Positions 1 through 6,971 of a stretch of 8,829 nucleotides of DNA are shown here, in pieces. The translations under genes were made by a program, and so were the position numbers. Position 1 is the stretch's first letter. Each line of letters starts with the position of its first letter. This stretch comes from Propionibacteriaceae bacterium (GTDB lineage Bacteria; Actinomycetota; Actinomycetes; Propionibacteriales; Propionibacteriaceae). The stretch covers positions 1 to 8,829 of the forward strand of contig JAITED010000013.1 in the NCBI GenBank assembly GCA_031282235.1. The letters run 5' to 3'. The notes under the pieces were generated by a model. That model was not told the DNA's origin. It was given only the letters and a program-made list of their open reading frames with translations, and searched no databases.

Positions 1-95
1 CCAGCGCAAAAACCACTTCGGCTCGCAAAAAGGCTGCCCCTAAGAAAGCGGCTGCCGCTAAGAAAACCTCCGCAACGCCCAGCGACACCGCCTAG
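1..95 (+). CDS. C-terminal end of an unidentified protein with a Lys/Ala-rich tail (partial)
   Basis: Only the last 30 codons are visible. They are read from base 3 and end in TAG at 93-95. The peptide is dominated by lysine and alanine in KKAAPKKAAAAKK-like blocks and ends in Ser-Asp-Thr-Ala. Tails like this occur at the C-terminus of several actinobacterial nucleic-acid-binding proteins, such as HU-type proteins and topoisomerase I, where they bind DNA or RNA non-specifically. The tail alone does not identify the gene. The ORF is open to the left edge, uses GC-rich codons like its neighbours, and converges on the DEAD-box helicase gene with a 63-base gap. That it is coding is likely; its function is unknown. 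Confidence 0.6.
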   Translation, partial: SAKTTSARKKAAPKKAAAAKKTSATPSDTA

Positions 96-123
96 AGCGC
101 TAGCTAATCCGGCGCAAACAGTA

Positions 124-138
124 GGCGTTAAATACGCC
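124..138. terminator. Possible weak bidirectional hairpin between convergent genes
   Basis: A 5-bp inverted repeat (GGCGT, loop TAAAT, ACGCC) lies between the stop of the left-edge gene at 95 and the stop of the helicase gene at 159. The position suits a shared terminator for two convergent transcripts. The stem is short and no clear T-run follows on either strand, so this is a weak call based mostly on location. Confidence 0.25.
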
Positions 139-158
139 ACCAATCAGCGCGCGGTGCG

Positions 159-1649
159 TTACTCAGCCGTGCGCTCTACTCGTTGTCCGTTGCGGGTACG
201 GTTGCGGGGGCGCTTCTCGCGGGGGCGTTCCTCGTTAGGACGTTCCTCCAGCGGGCGTTCCTCCCGGGCGCGGTCTGTCCGGGGGCGTTCCTCCCGGTTG
301 CGCCTTTCGCGGGGGCGTTCTTTAGTGAACGGACGTCCTCCCGCCTTGGGCGCTTTCGGCTCCGGTGGTTTTGCCGGGACGATGCGCCCAGTTATATTCT
401 CTGGAATCCCCAGTTCGGCCAGCAGTTCCGGCGTGGTGGAGTACGATTCGACCGGTTCAGCGAACGGCAGTTCTAAAGCGCGGTTTATCACTTTCCATTT
501 GGTGACATCGCGCCAATCCACGAACGTTACAGCCACTCCGATAGCACCCGCCCGCCCGGTACGCCCGATACGGTGTACATACGTCTCCGGGCTGTCGGGG
601 CACTCGTAGTTGACAACATGGGTGACTCCGGCCACGTCGATGCCGCGTGCGGCCACATCGGTGCAAACCAGCACCAGCACTTGGTCTTTACGGAACTTCT
701 TCAAGCTGGCTTCGCGCGCTCCCTGCCCCATGTCACCGTGGATAGTTGCAGCGGAGAAACCGCGTTCCACTAGGTCATCTGCCACCCGCTGCGCGGCGCG
801 TTTGGTGTGGGTGAACACCATCATCTTGCCCATAGTTGGAGCCTGTAGCAGCTTGCCAAGAATCTCTGGTTTATCGAGGTCGTGGGTCTGGTAGACGTAC
901 TGTGTGGTGTCCGGCACCGTCATCTGGGCATCGTGACCCTCCGCGCGGACGTGTACGGGCTGGTGCATATGGGTTTTGGCCAGCGCCACGATAGCGGAGG
1001 GCATGGTGGCAGAGAACAGCAGCGTCTGCCGGTCTTTGCGCGTCTTAGAGATAAGCGTCTCCACATCGGGCAGGAAGCCCATGTTGAGCATCTCGTCTGC
1101 CTCATCAAGCACTAAACGCTCCACCTGAGAGAGGTCGAGGGAGCGGCGCTGCGCCAGATCAAGCAGCCGCCCGGGGGTGCCCACTACGATGTCCACGCCC
1201 TCCACCAGCGTGTCCAACTGGTCGTCGTATCCCACGCCACCGTAGATGGTGAGGATACGCGCCGGGCGATATTTGGCCGCGGTCTCAATGTCTTTGCCCA
1301 CCTGAACCGCCAACTCGCGGGTGGGAGCCAGCACTAACGCTTGGGGTTTGCCGGGGGCGGCGAGTTCTTCGTAATCCGCATCCCCAGGCAGTAATACGTG
1401 TTGTAGCAGCGGAATGCCGAACGCCAGCGTCTTGCCGGTGCCGGTGCGCGCCTGCCCGATGAGGTCTGCCCCAGTGAGCGCAATCGGAATCGCTAACTCT
1501 TGAATGGGGAAAGGTTGCGTTATGCCCTTTTCGCTCAGCGCTTTGATGATCTCGGCAGCGGTGCCCAAATCTGCGAACGTATCCTGAGTAGTGAGCCATT
1601 CTGGCGACTGGGTAGCGTCGCCGGGGGTATCGGTTTGGGTATCGGTCAA
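159..1649 (-). CDS. DEAD-box ATP-dependent RNA helicase with a repetitive charged tail
   Basis: A 496-residue superfamily 2 RNA helicase expected to unwind or remodel RNA in the cytoplasm, for example in ribosome assembly or mRNA turnover. All the classic motifs are visible: Q motif (PFPIQ, 46-50), motif I (ARTGTGKT, 67-74), Ia (PTREL, 109-113), Ib (TPGR, 158-161), DEAD (182-185), SAT (213-215), motif V (TDVAARGID, around 330-338) and motif VI (HRIGRTGRAG, 359-368). The core ends near residue 425. A basic/acidic, Arg-, Glu- and Pro-rich tail follows, with four 10-residue repeats at 443-482; such tails usually help hold RNA. The start is TTG at 1647-1649, chosen because a strong AGGAGGA lies 5 bases upstream. 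It sits 20 bases after the DUF3107 gene on the same strand, so the two are probably one operon. The family call is very secure. The subfamily (RhlE, DeaD or CshA) is not settled from sequence alone. Confidence 0.97.
   Translation of the reverse strand: MTDTQTDTPGDATQSPEWLTTQDTFADLGTAAEIIKALSEKGITQPFPIQELAIPIALTGADLIGQARTGTGKTLAFGIPLLQHVLLPGDADYEELAAPGKPQALVLAPTRELAVQVGKDIETAAKYRPARILTIYGGVGYDDQLDTLVEGVDIVVGTPGRLLDLAQRRSLDLSQVERLVLDEADEMLNMGFLPDVETLISKTRKDRQTLLFSATMPSAIVALAKTHMHQPVHVRAEGHDAQMTVPDTTQYVYQTHDLDKPEILGKLLQAPTMGKMMVFTHTKRAAQRVADDLVERGFSAATIHGDMGQGAREASLKKFRKDQVLVLVCTDVAARGIDVAGVTHVVNYECPDSPETYVHRIGRTGRAGAIGVAVTFVDWRDVTKWKVINRALELPFAEPVESYSTTPELLAELGIPENITGRIVPAKPPEPKAPKAGGRPFTKERPRERRNREERPRTDRAREERPLEERPNEERPREKRPRNRTRNGQRVERTAE
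204..323 (-). repeat. Four tandem 30-bp repeats in the helicase tail
   Basis: On the plus strand the motif G(G/C)GGGCGTTC recurs at 221, 251, 281 and 311, exactly 30 bases apart. Read on the minus strand this is a 10-codon repeat, residues 443-482, with consensus (K/E)-E-R-P followed by mixed Arg/Glu/Asp/Asn. The period is a multiple of three, so gain or loss of units would keep the helicase in frame. The repeat is purely within coding sequence. Confidence 0.8.
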
Positions 1650-1654
1650 AATTG

Positions 1655-1661
1655 TCCTCCT
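1655..1661 (-). promoter_or_regulatory. Strong Shine-Dalgarno for the helicase TTG start
   Basis: The minus strand reads AGGAGGA, then five bases, then TTG. This near-perfect ribosome binding site in the 20-base gap after the DUF3107 gene supports the rare TTG as the true start. Confidence 0.85.
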
Positions 1662-1669
1662 AAGAACGT

Positions 1670-1900
1670 TTAAGCAAGTGTGCCGAAGCCGACCGGGCGG
1701 GCGTGTTCCTGCCCCAGTTCGAGGTAGCCGATACGAGCCGCCGTCACGATGACGCGGCGCCCCTTTTCGTCGGTGAGCGTGAGCAAACCACCGTCCTGGG
1801 TGAGCGCATCACGTAACTGAGCAATGATGTCCTCAGCGTTCTCCCGAGCATCAATGACGATTTCCCGAGGTAACTGGGCTAAGCCGATTTTAACTTCCAC
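1670..1900 (-). CDS. DUF3107 family small actinobacterial protein
   Basis: A 76-residue protein matching the DUF3107 pattern I know from actinobacteria (the mycobacterial TB9.4/Rv3208A type). It opens with MEVKIG and PRE, has a central LTLTDEKGRRVIV segment (about 40-52), and ends with ARIGYLELG and a VGFG close to the C-terminus. Its biochemical function is not established. It has no signal peptide or membrane segment and looks like a small mixed alpha/beta cytosolic protein. The start is GTG at 1898-1900, giving the family's usual N-terminus. A GGGAGG lies 14 bases upstream, which is rather long; a partial AGG lies 10 bases upstream. The open frame continues upstream to 2149, but that extension does not resemble the family and crosses into the divergent promoter and neighbouring gene. 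It is probably co-transcribed with the downstream helicase. Confidence 0.9.
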   Translation of the reverse strand: MEVKIGLAQLPREIVIDARENAEDIIAQLRDALTQDGGLLTLTDEKGRRVIVTAARIGYLELGQEHARPVGFGTLA

Positions 1901-2033
1901 AAACGCTAATCCTACCTCCCCCAAGTGATAACAGCACCCGGGGGCAAAGTGGTGTAGCCTAGTTAGCGCTGTTGCGGGGCGGTGTTGTGGCGCTATTAAA
2001 AGGCATTTCACGACGTAAGAAGGGTAGTGAGGC
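1901..2033. promoter_or_regulatory. Divergent intergenic promoter region, DUF3107-helicase versus SurA-like lipoprotein
   Basis: These 133 bases separate two outward-facing genes, so they should hold promoters in both directions. Rightward, TTGCGG (1972-1977) and TATTAA (1994-1999), 16 bases apart, make a plausible -35/-10 pair. Leftward, the minus strand reads TAGGCT at 1955-1960, a reasonable actinobacterial -10, but no convincing -35 precedes it. The ribosome site for the rightward gene is GAAGGG (2019-2024), 9 bases before its GTG. No riboswitch or clear operator was seen. Confidence 0.4.
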
Positions 2034-3089
2034 GTGAAACAGAACACTAAACGGGTTGCAAAAGCGAAGATTTTGGCGGCGATTGTGGTGGGGTTGCTGG
2101 CTCTCGCCAGCTCTGGTTGTAGCAGTGATAACGGCGATACGCCGCCCAATGCGGTAGCAGCAACGGTTCACGGCGTGCCGATATCGGAGGGGCAAGTCAC
2201 CGAACGTATTCAGACGATGCGGCAACTCAACCAACTGGAAGATGCGGAGAAGTGGCGGCAGATGTTGGAAAGCTCCGGTGCCACCCCCGAGCGTTACCGC
2301 GAGCAGGTTATCCGCGATATAGCGCGTGAAATTGTGATACGACGCGCCGCTGAGGCAGAGGGTCTGCAACCGAACGCCGAGACGATCTCTGCCCAAATTG
2401 AACAGACGAAAACCGGGGTAGGCGAGGAGGGCAACGCTTGGGCAGAGCGGCTGCGGCAGTACGGGTTTTCTTCAGAGGACGAGTACCGCTCCAAGCTGGA
2501 GTTGCAAGACTTAGAAGCCCAGTTGCGCACTCTGAAAGCGCCCGCTACTACGCCGTCGGAGGACGAACTGCGGGCGTATGTGGTGGCGAACGCCGCACGC
2601 TACGCCGGGCGCAGGTCGTCGCGTATCGTATTTTTGCGCACTGAAACCAACGCCGATGTTGATTTAGTGGAGTACGCCTGGGAAGCGCGTGACAAGCTGC
2701 TAGCTGGTGTCGAGTTGGGGGTGGTGGCTGCCGAATACACCCGCGCCACCAACGAACCCACCATGAACGGCGATATGGGGTGGGATGCGATAAACTCCTC
2801 CGCTGCTGAGTATCAAGCCGCGCTGGCTGGGCTTTGGCCGGGCCAAATCTCCGAACCGGTGGTCACAGAATCGGGGGTGACTCTCATCAAATGCACCGAA
2901 GTTTACGAACTGTCCGATGCTGGTGAGGTGGTGTATGAGGACGTGCCAGAGAGCATTCGGCAACTGTTCTCAGACCAGTTAGCCATGCAGTTGCAGGAGA
3001 CCAGCCACCGTGACTATCTGAATACGCTGCTGGAAGCCGCCGAAATCACTATCAACGCGATGCCCGCGGGGTTGCCGTATTCGGTGTAG
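2034..3089 (+). CDS. SurA/PrsA-like exported lipoprotein, parvulin-type fold (probable folding chaperone)
   Basis: A 351-residue protein that should be exported and held at the outer face of the membrane. The N-terminus has a basic stretch (K2-K12), a hydrophobic segment (about 13-26) and a cysteine at 29 preceded by LASSG. This is a lipobox-like site, though Ser rather than Leu sits at -3. Residues 38-190 resemble the helical SurA N-terminal domain (VHGVPISEGQV at 45-55, then long charged helices). Residues 195-290 look like a PPIC/parvulin domain, with SRIVFLR, then NGDMGW (245-250), LWPGQISEPV and a VTLIKC strand. The histidines usual in the first and last parvulin strands (the SHIL and YHII types) are absent here. 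It may therefore act as a chaperone rather than an active prolyl isomerase. GTG is chosen because GAAGGG lies 9 bases upstream. The fold call is good; the catalytic status is inference. Confidence 0.82.
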   Translation: MKQNTKRVAKAKILAAIVVGLLALASSGCSSDNGDTPPNAVAATVHGVPISEGQVTERIQTMRQLNQLEDAEKWRQMLESSGATPERYREQVIRDIAREIVIRRAAEAEGLQPNAETISAQIEQTKTGVGEEGNAWAERLRQYGFSSEDEYRSKLELQDLEAQLRTLKAPATTPSEDELRAYVVANAARYAGRRSSRIVFLRTETNADVDLVEYAWEARDKLLAGVELGVVAAEYTRATNEPTMNGDMGWDAINSSAAEYQAALAGLWPGQISEPVVTESGVTLIKCTEVYELSDAGEVVYEDVPESIRQLFSDQLAMQLQETSHRDYLNTLLEAAEITINAMPAGLPYSV

Positions 3090-3093
3090 CCAG

Positions 3094-3981
3094 TTACCAA
3101 GGGGTGCGCAACAGCGCGACGGTAATGTTATCGTGGCCACCGCGCTCGCGGGCCCACTGGATTAGTTTGGTAGCGATCTGGTGGGCATCGTCGCTGCTAC
3201 TGGCGTGGCGTGGGGCGATGGTGCGTAACATCGCTCCAAAACGCTGCGGTGCGGAAGCGTAGTTCCACAACCCATCGGAGCAGACCGCGAGCCAGCCGGG
3301 GGCAGTGAGGTGATGTACCTGCACAGAGGGGATTACGCTGGGGGCACCAGGGCCTAACCATTTGGTGATGGCGTGCGCCGATGACGAGTTTTCGGCTATC
3401 TCGCGCCGAATGCCCAGCCGTACCTGCGTCTCCACCACCGAATCGTCGGTGGAGAGCAGCAGCGTTTCGACGCTGCTATCGTCTGGAACCCAGTAACAAC
3501 GCGAATCGCCAGCGTTTCCGACCACCACCTGCGTGTCGAACGCTAGGGCGCAGATGAGGGTGCAAGCCCAAGAGTCGCCCGGTTCCGGCCCGGCACCTTT
3601 GACCACTTCCGTTTGGGCTTGCAGGAACGCTGCCACCATAGCTGCTGCCGCTGCCCCTGCATCGGCGCGCGGGGGTAGCCCGGCGGTGGCGGCAGCCAAC
3701 TGGCGGCTGGCAGCAGTGGCAGCAACGGTGGCGGCTAGGTCGGAGTGTTTGGAACTGGAAACCCCATCGCTGAGCGCCACGATGCCAGCGCGCTCGCTCC
3801 CACCGCCGGGTGCAGCCGCTAACGCCAACTGCAGCGCGTCCTGATTGGTACGGTGTCGTAATCCCACATCCGATGCCCCAGCTAACCGGGCGCCCGCGTC
3901 GATTGTAAAAGAGTCGCGGTTGCCCGCCATCCGCACCCCGGAGGATACGGCGGCGCGTTTAGCAACCCTAGGCGTACTCAC
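3094..3981 (-). CDS. PP2C-family Ser/Thr protein phosphatase
   Basis: A 295-residue metal-dependent phosphatase. Key PP2C motifs appear in order: RHRTNQD (42-48), ALSDG (69-73, with D72 as a metal ligand), GDSWACTL (135-142), GNAGDSR (155-161), SDGLWN (235-240) and GGHDNIT (281-287, with D284 as a metal ligand). The segment after the first DG is SSSKHSDLAA rather than the common MGGH form, which suggests the bacterial PP2C subgroup often found near VWA, FHA or kinase genes. None of those partners is in this window. No membrane segment is visible, so it should be cytosolic, removing phosphate from Ser/Thr proteins. The start is uncertain. GTG at 3979-3981 has a GAGAGG 15 bases upstream, which is far; ATG at residue 18 has only a weak site but would keep the whole domain, which begins near residue 32. 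The gene ends 4 bases from the convergent lipoprotein gene. Confidence 0.9.
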   Translation of the reverse strand: MSTPRVAKRAAVSSGVRMAGNRDSFTIDAGARLAGASDVGLRHRTNQDALQLALAAAPGGGSERAGIVALSDGVSSSKHSDLAATVAATAASRQLAAATAGLPPRADAGAAAAAMVAAFLQAQTEVVKGAGPEPGDSWACTLICALAFDTQVVVGNAGDSRCYWVPDDSSVETLLLSTDDSVVETQVRLGIRREIAENSSSAHAITKWLGPGAPSVIPSVQVHHLTAPGWLAVCSDGLWNYASAPQRFGAMLRTIAPRHASSSDDAHQIATKLIQWARERGGHDNITVALLRTPW

Positions 3982-4040
3982 AGTGGAAACTTACTACCTC
4001 TCAACGGTTTTTTAAGTTACGACTACCACTAATACTAGCG
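3982..4040. promoter_or_regulatory. Divergent promoter region, PP2C versus adnA; possible leaderless adnA start
   Basis: These 59 AT-richer bases lie between divergent starts. Rightward, TAATACT (4030-4036) is a good -10 lying only a few bases from the adnA GTG at 4041. No Shine-Dalgarno sequence sits in front of that GTG. Together these suggest transcription starts at or next to the start codon, giving a leaderless mRNA, which is common in actinobacteria. The -35 is poor. Leftward, no clear -35/-10 pair was identified. Confidence 0.4.
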
Positions 4041-6971
4041 GTGACAGAAAATGTCAGTGGTCTCTGGTTTGATTGCTGTATGGCAGTTTTGCGGCAGGCG
4101 TTACGGTTGGTGCGCGGTGAGGTCGAGGCCCTACCGGTGTTGCACGCTGCCGTGCGCGAAGTGGTGGCACGGATACTGCGTGCCACCGGGCCGGTGCTGG
4201 TCACGGGGGAGCCGGGGAGCGGCAAGACCACGGCGTTGGTGGCCACGGTCGCGGCGCTGGTGGAAAGCGGGGTGGCGCTCTCGCAAATGGTGTTGCTCAC
4301 CAGTTCCCGACAGTTGGCTTGGCGGTTGCGCCGCGCCGTGTTGGCGCGGTTGGGCGGGGCGCAGTTGCAGCCACATATCACCACGGGGTACGGCTGGAGT
4401 CAACTGCTGTTAGCGGAGGCCGCTGGTGGGGGAGTGGCGCCTGCCAGTGGCGAAGCGTGGGGGGCGCCGGGCGCGCCGCTGACGGTGATGAGCGCCCCGG
4501 AGCAGCAGTGGCGTATCGCAGAACTGCTGCGCTCCTACCCCGCTTCCGAATGGCCAGAGCGTTTTCAGCAGGCCAGTCTGGCTCCAGGGTTCGCCGCTGA
4601 GGTGCGCGAAACGCTCACTGCAGCGCGCCGAGCTGGGTTGACACCGGGCGGGTTGGCAGCGTTTGCCGACATGGGGCGCGGTGCAGAGTGGGCGACATTG
4701 GGGCGATTCTTCGCAGAGTATCTGGATGTCACCGCCGCTGAAGGGGTGGTGGATTACACCGAAGCGCTCTATCTGGCGGCAGCGCTGTTACGCTCCCGAG
4801 AGGGGGCGGCGCGGTTAGCGCGGCAAGTGCGCTACGTATTGGTGGATGAAGCCGCCGAGTTGGACGCTGCCGCTATCGCCTTGTTGCAGGCGGCGCATCT
4901 GGCGGGGGCGCAGGTGGTGGCGTTTGCGGATCCGACCACGCAGGTGAACCGTTTCCGGGGGGCAAGTGAGCATTTTGAAGCCGATTTTGTGGCGGCTGTG
5001 GGGGATACGGTTGCACGGCCACTGCTGCGGCTGGAGTTGCCGCAGCGGTTGCGCGTGCCCACAACCGTAACGGTGCGCCAAGCCCCCAACGCTGAGGTAC
5101 GGGAACTGCGGTTGGCCGGTTGGCTGCGTACCGCGCGCGCTGCTGGTTTGAGTTGGGATGATATGGCGGTCATCGTACCGGGGGGAGCCGTCGCCGTAGC
5201 GGCGTTGGCGCGCACACTGACCACTGCCGGGGTGCCAGTGCGCGCCGCCGCTCCCGGCGGGGCACTCGCGGACGAACCGATGGTGCGTTGGTTGGTGGAA
5301 CAGTTTAGCGCCCTAGTGGAAACGGATGCGCCGGAACTGCGCGCCGATTCCAGTGTGCCGGCGCTGCTGTGGCAAGTGTGGAAAGGCTCAGGTTGGGAGG
5401 AACGATTGAACGCCGAAGTGCTGAACGGCGGGGTGGGGGCGACGCGAGCCAACGCAGATTTGGATGCGGCTATAGCACTGTTCGACCTAGCGGGGCGGGA
5501 TATCGAGCTGAGTGGGGCTGAGGGTATCCAAACGTTTATTGAGTCGGTGCGGCGGCAGATAGTGGAAGCCGACACCCGCCGTGAGAGCGGGCAGCGGGAA
5601 GCCGTAGAGGTGCTTGACCCGATAGCTGCTGTGGGGCGGGAGTGGAAAGCAGTAGCGGTGCTGGGTGCGGTGGAGGGCGAGTGGCCGGTGCGCCGGGGGC
5701 GGTGGCGGTTGTTTGACCTTGACGCAGCGCGCGAGGGCGTTGTGGATGCGGCAGCCAGACGGGCGGCGGCGCTCGGAGAACAGCGGCGGGCGTTCGCTTT
5801 GGCGGTGTCCCGCGCCAGCACCTCGCTGTATGTGGACTGCACCCCGACGGAGGATAACGAACCCGGAGCGCCAAGTCGCTTTTTAGCAGAGTTCGGGTTA
5901 CCTGCCCCGCAACCCGAGCCGTTGGATGATACTACCGCGCAAACGCTGCCAGAGTTGGTGGCTAAACTGCGCGCTGTCGCGCTAGATTCGTCCCAATCTG
6001 AACCACTGCGAGAGCACGCGGTAGCGTTGCTGCACCGGTTGGCGCACGAGGTCGGAGTGGGTGGCACTCCGCTGCTGCCGGAAGTTGACCCAACTAGGTG
6101 GTGGGGGGTCGGCGGGGTGTCACACGCCGCTGACCCGGTGGTGGTCGCTGGCGAGCCGATACGTATCCCCGCGGCATCGCTGGGTACGTTGCTCAAGTGC
6201 CCCCGACGCTGGTTTTTGGAACAGCGTGCTGGGGGAGCGGGAGCCTCCGGGTTGGCTGCTGGGGTTGGCACCGCACTGCATAAGCTGTTCGAGTGGGACG
6301 CGAACGCCGGGCCTTTGCACGACGAGCAGGTAGCGCAGTTTATACAGGAGCAGTGGGAGGCACTGCCGTATCGCTCCGAGGCGTTACGCAGCGCGGGGCG
6401 CAATCTGGCTACAGCGGCGTTCCAACGCTACGCCTACTGGCGGGAACATCGCAGCGGGCGGGCTCTCATCGGCAGTGAGCAGGCGTTCAGTATTCCGCTT
6501 ACCCTGCCTGATGCGACGGTGCTGCTCACCGGAAAGGTTGACCGTATCGAACTGGACGACCAAGGGCGAGTGGTGGTGGTGGATTACAAGACTGGCAAAA
6601 CCGCCCAAGTGGAGAAACACGCCGAACAGTTGGCCTGCTACGAGTTGGCGGTTGCGGTGGGCGCATTGGGCTCTAAAGTGCCAACAGCCGTAGCCAACGC
6701 CGAGTTGGTGTGGCCAAGCATCGAACCACGCCCCCGTATCGCTAGCGATGTGGGGTGTCTGGTCACCCCCGATAAGACGTACCTATTCGCTGTGGAGGCA
6801 GTGGAGTTGCCGCCGTTGGAGCGTGCCGCCCCACTGCTGGAACTCGTAGCACAAGCCATCGTGCCGCTGCGCACAGAACGCTTCGATGCCCGACCGGGCC
6901 AACACTGTAACGGTTGTGCGTTCCGGCGCGGCTGCCCCGCACTAGAGATGGGAATTGATAGTGATGAATAG
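4041..6971 (+). CDS. adnA: AdnA-like helicase-nuclease subunit with a degenerate UvrD motor and RecB-type nuclease
   Basis: A 976-residue subunit of the actinobacterial double-strand-break resection machine, expected to pair with AdnB. The N-terminal half is a UvrD-like motor with an intact Walker A (GEPGSGKTT, 56-64). The rest is worn: motif II reads VDEAAE (268-273) instead of DExQD, motif III reads ADPTTQVNRFRGA, motif IV is QRLR (335-338), and motif V near 524-549 has lost the usual His and Lys-Gly while keeping EW. Motif VI keeps its arginine (SRA, 590-592). The C-terminal nuclease has GTALHKLFE (743-751, H747), GKVDRIE (D834) and VVVDYKTGK (D848, K850), then Q863. Cysteines 720, 956, 959 and 965 are spaced like the iron-sulfur staple of AddB- and Cas4-type nucleases. 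GTG at 4041 is probably leaderless; ATG at 4080 (residue 14) is an alternative. The A-subunit assignment rests on gene order and the weakened motor. Confidence 0.88.
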   Translation: MTENVSGLWFDCCMAVLRQALRLVRGEVEALPVLHAAVREVVARILRATGPVLVTGEPGSGKTTALVATVAALVESGVALSQMVLLTSSRQLAWRLRRAVLARLGGAQLQPHITTGYGWSQLLLAEAAGGGVAPASGEAWGAPGAPLTVMSAPEQQWRIAELLRSYPASEWPERFQQASLAPGFAAEVRETLTAARRAGLTPGGLAAFADMGRGAEWATLGRFFAEYLDVTAAEGVVDYTEALYLAAALLRSREGAARLARQVRYVLVDEAAELDAAAIALLQAAHLAGAQVVAFADPTTQVNRFRGASEHFEADFVAAVGDTVARPLLRLELPQRLRVPTTVTVRQAPNAEVRELRLAGWLRTARAAGLSWDDMAVIVPGGAVAVAALARTLTTAGVPVRAAAPGGALADEPMVRWLVEQFSALVETDAPELRADSSVPALLWQVWKGSGWEERLNAEVLNGGVGATRANADLDAAIALFDLAGRDIELSGAEGIQTFIESVRRQIVEADTRRESGQREAVEVLDPIAAVGREWKAVAVLGAVEGEWPVRRGRWRLFDLDAAREGVVDAAARRAAALGEQRRAFALAVSRASTSLYVDCTPTEDNEPGAPSRFLAEFGLPAPQPEPLDDTTAQTLPELVAKLRAVALDSSQSEPLREHAVALLHRLAHEVGVGGTPLLPEVDPTRWWGVGGVSHAADPVVVAGEPIRIPAASLGTLLKCPRRWFLEQRAGGAGASGLAAGVGTALHKLFEWDANAGPLHDEQVAQFIQEQWEALPYRSEALRSAGRNLATAAFQRYAYWREHRSGRALIGSEQAFSIPLTLPDATVLLTGKVDRIELDDQGRVVVVDYKTGKTAQVEKHAEQLACYELAVAVGALGSKVPTAVANAELVWPSIEPRPRIASDVGCLVTPDKTYLFAVEAVELPPLERAAPLLELVAQAIVPLRTERFDARPGQHCNGCAFRRGCPALEMGIDSDE
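6950..6953 (+). promoter_or_regulatory. Weak ribosome site for adnB inside the adnA 3' end
   Basis: GGGA within adnA lies 10 bases before the adnB ATG at 6964, or 7 before an adjacent in-frame GTG at 6961. The weak site together with the 8-base gene overlap suggests adnB translation is coupled to termination of adnA, which would keep the two subunits in balance. Confidence 0.4.

Noticed and set aside
154..609. A 151-codon plus-strand frame with Arg/Ser-rich repeats
   Set aside because: It is the reverse shadow of the helicase tail repeats and motif VI region, and the minus-strand helicase is certain.
1934..1944. GC-rich stretch upstream of the DUF3107 gene as a possible operator or hairpin
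   Set aside because: The inverted symmetry is limited to a few bases around CCCGGG and is not better than expected in GC-rich DNA.
1901..2149. Upstream extension of the DUF3107 reading frame
   Set aside because: The extension crosses the divergent promoter and the neighbouring gene's start. It has no family similarity, and the family N-terminus begins at the GTG at 1900.
4832..6403. A 523-codon open frame on the minus strand inside adnA
   Set aside because: It is a shadow of GC-biased codons. The plus-strand frame carries recognisable motor and nuclease motifs, while the minus-strand translation is Ser/Ala/Arg/Pro-rich with no domain and no ribosome site.
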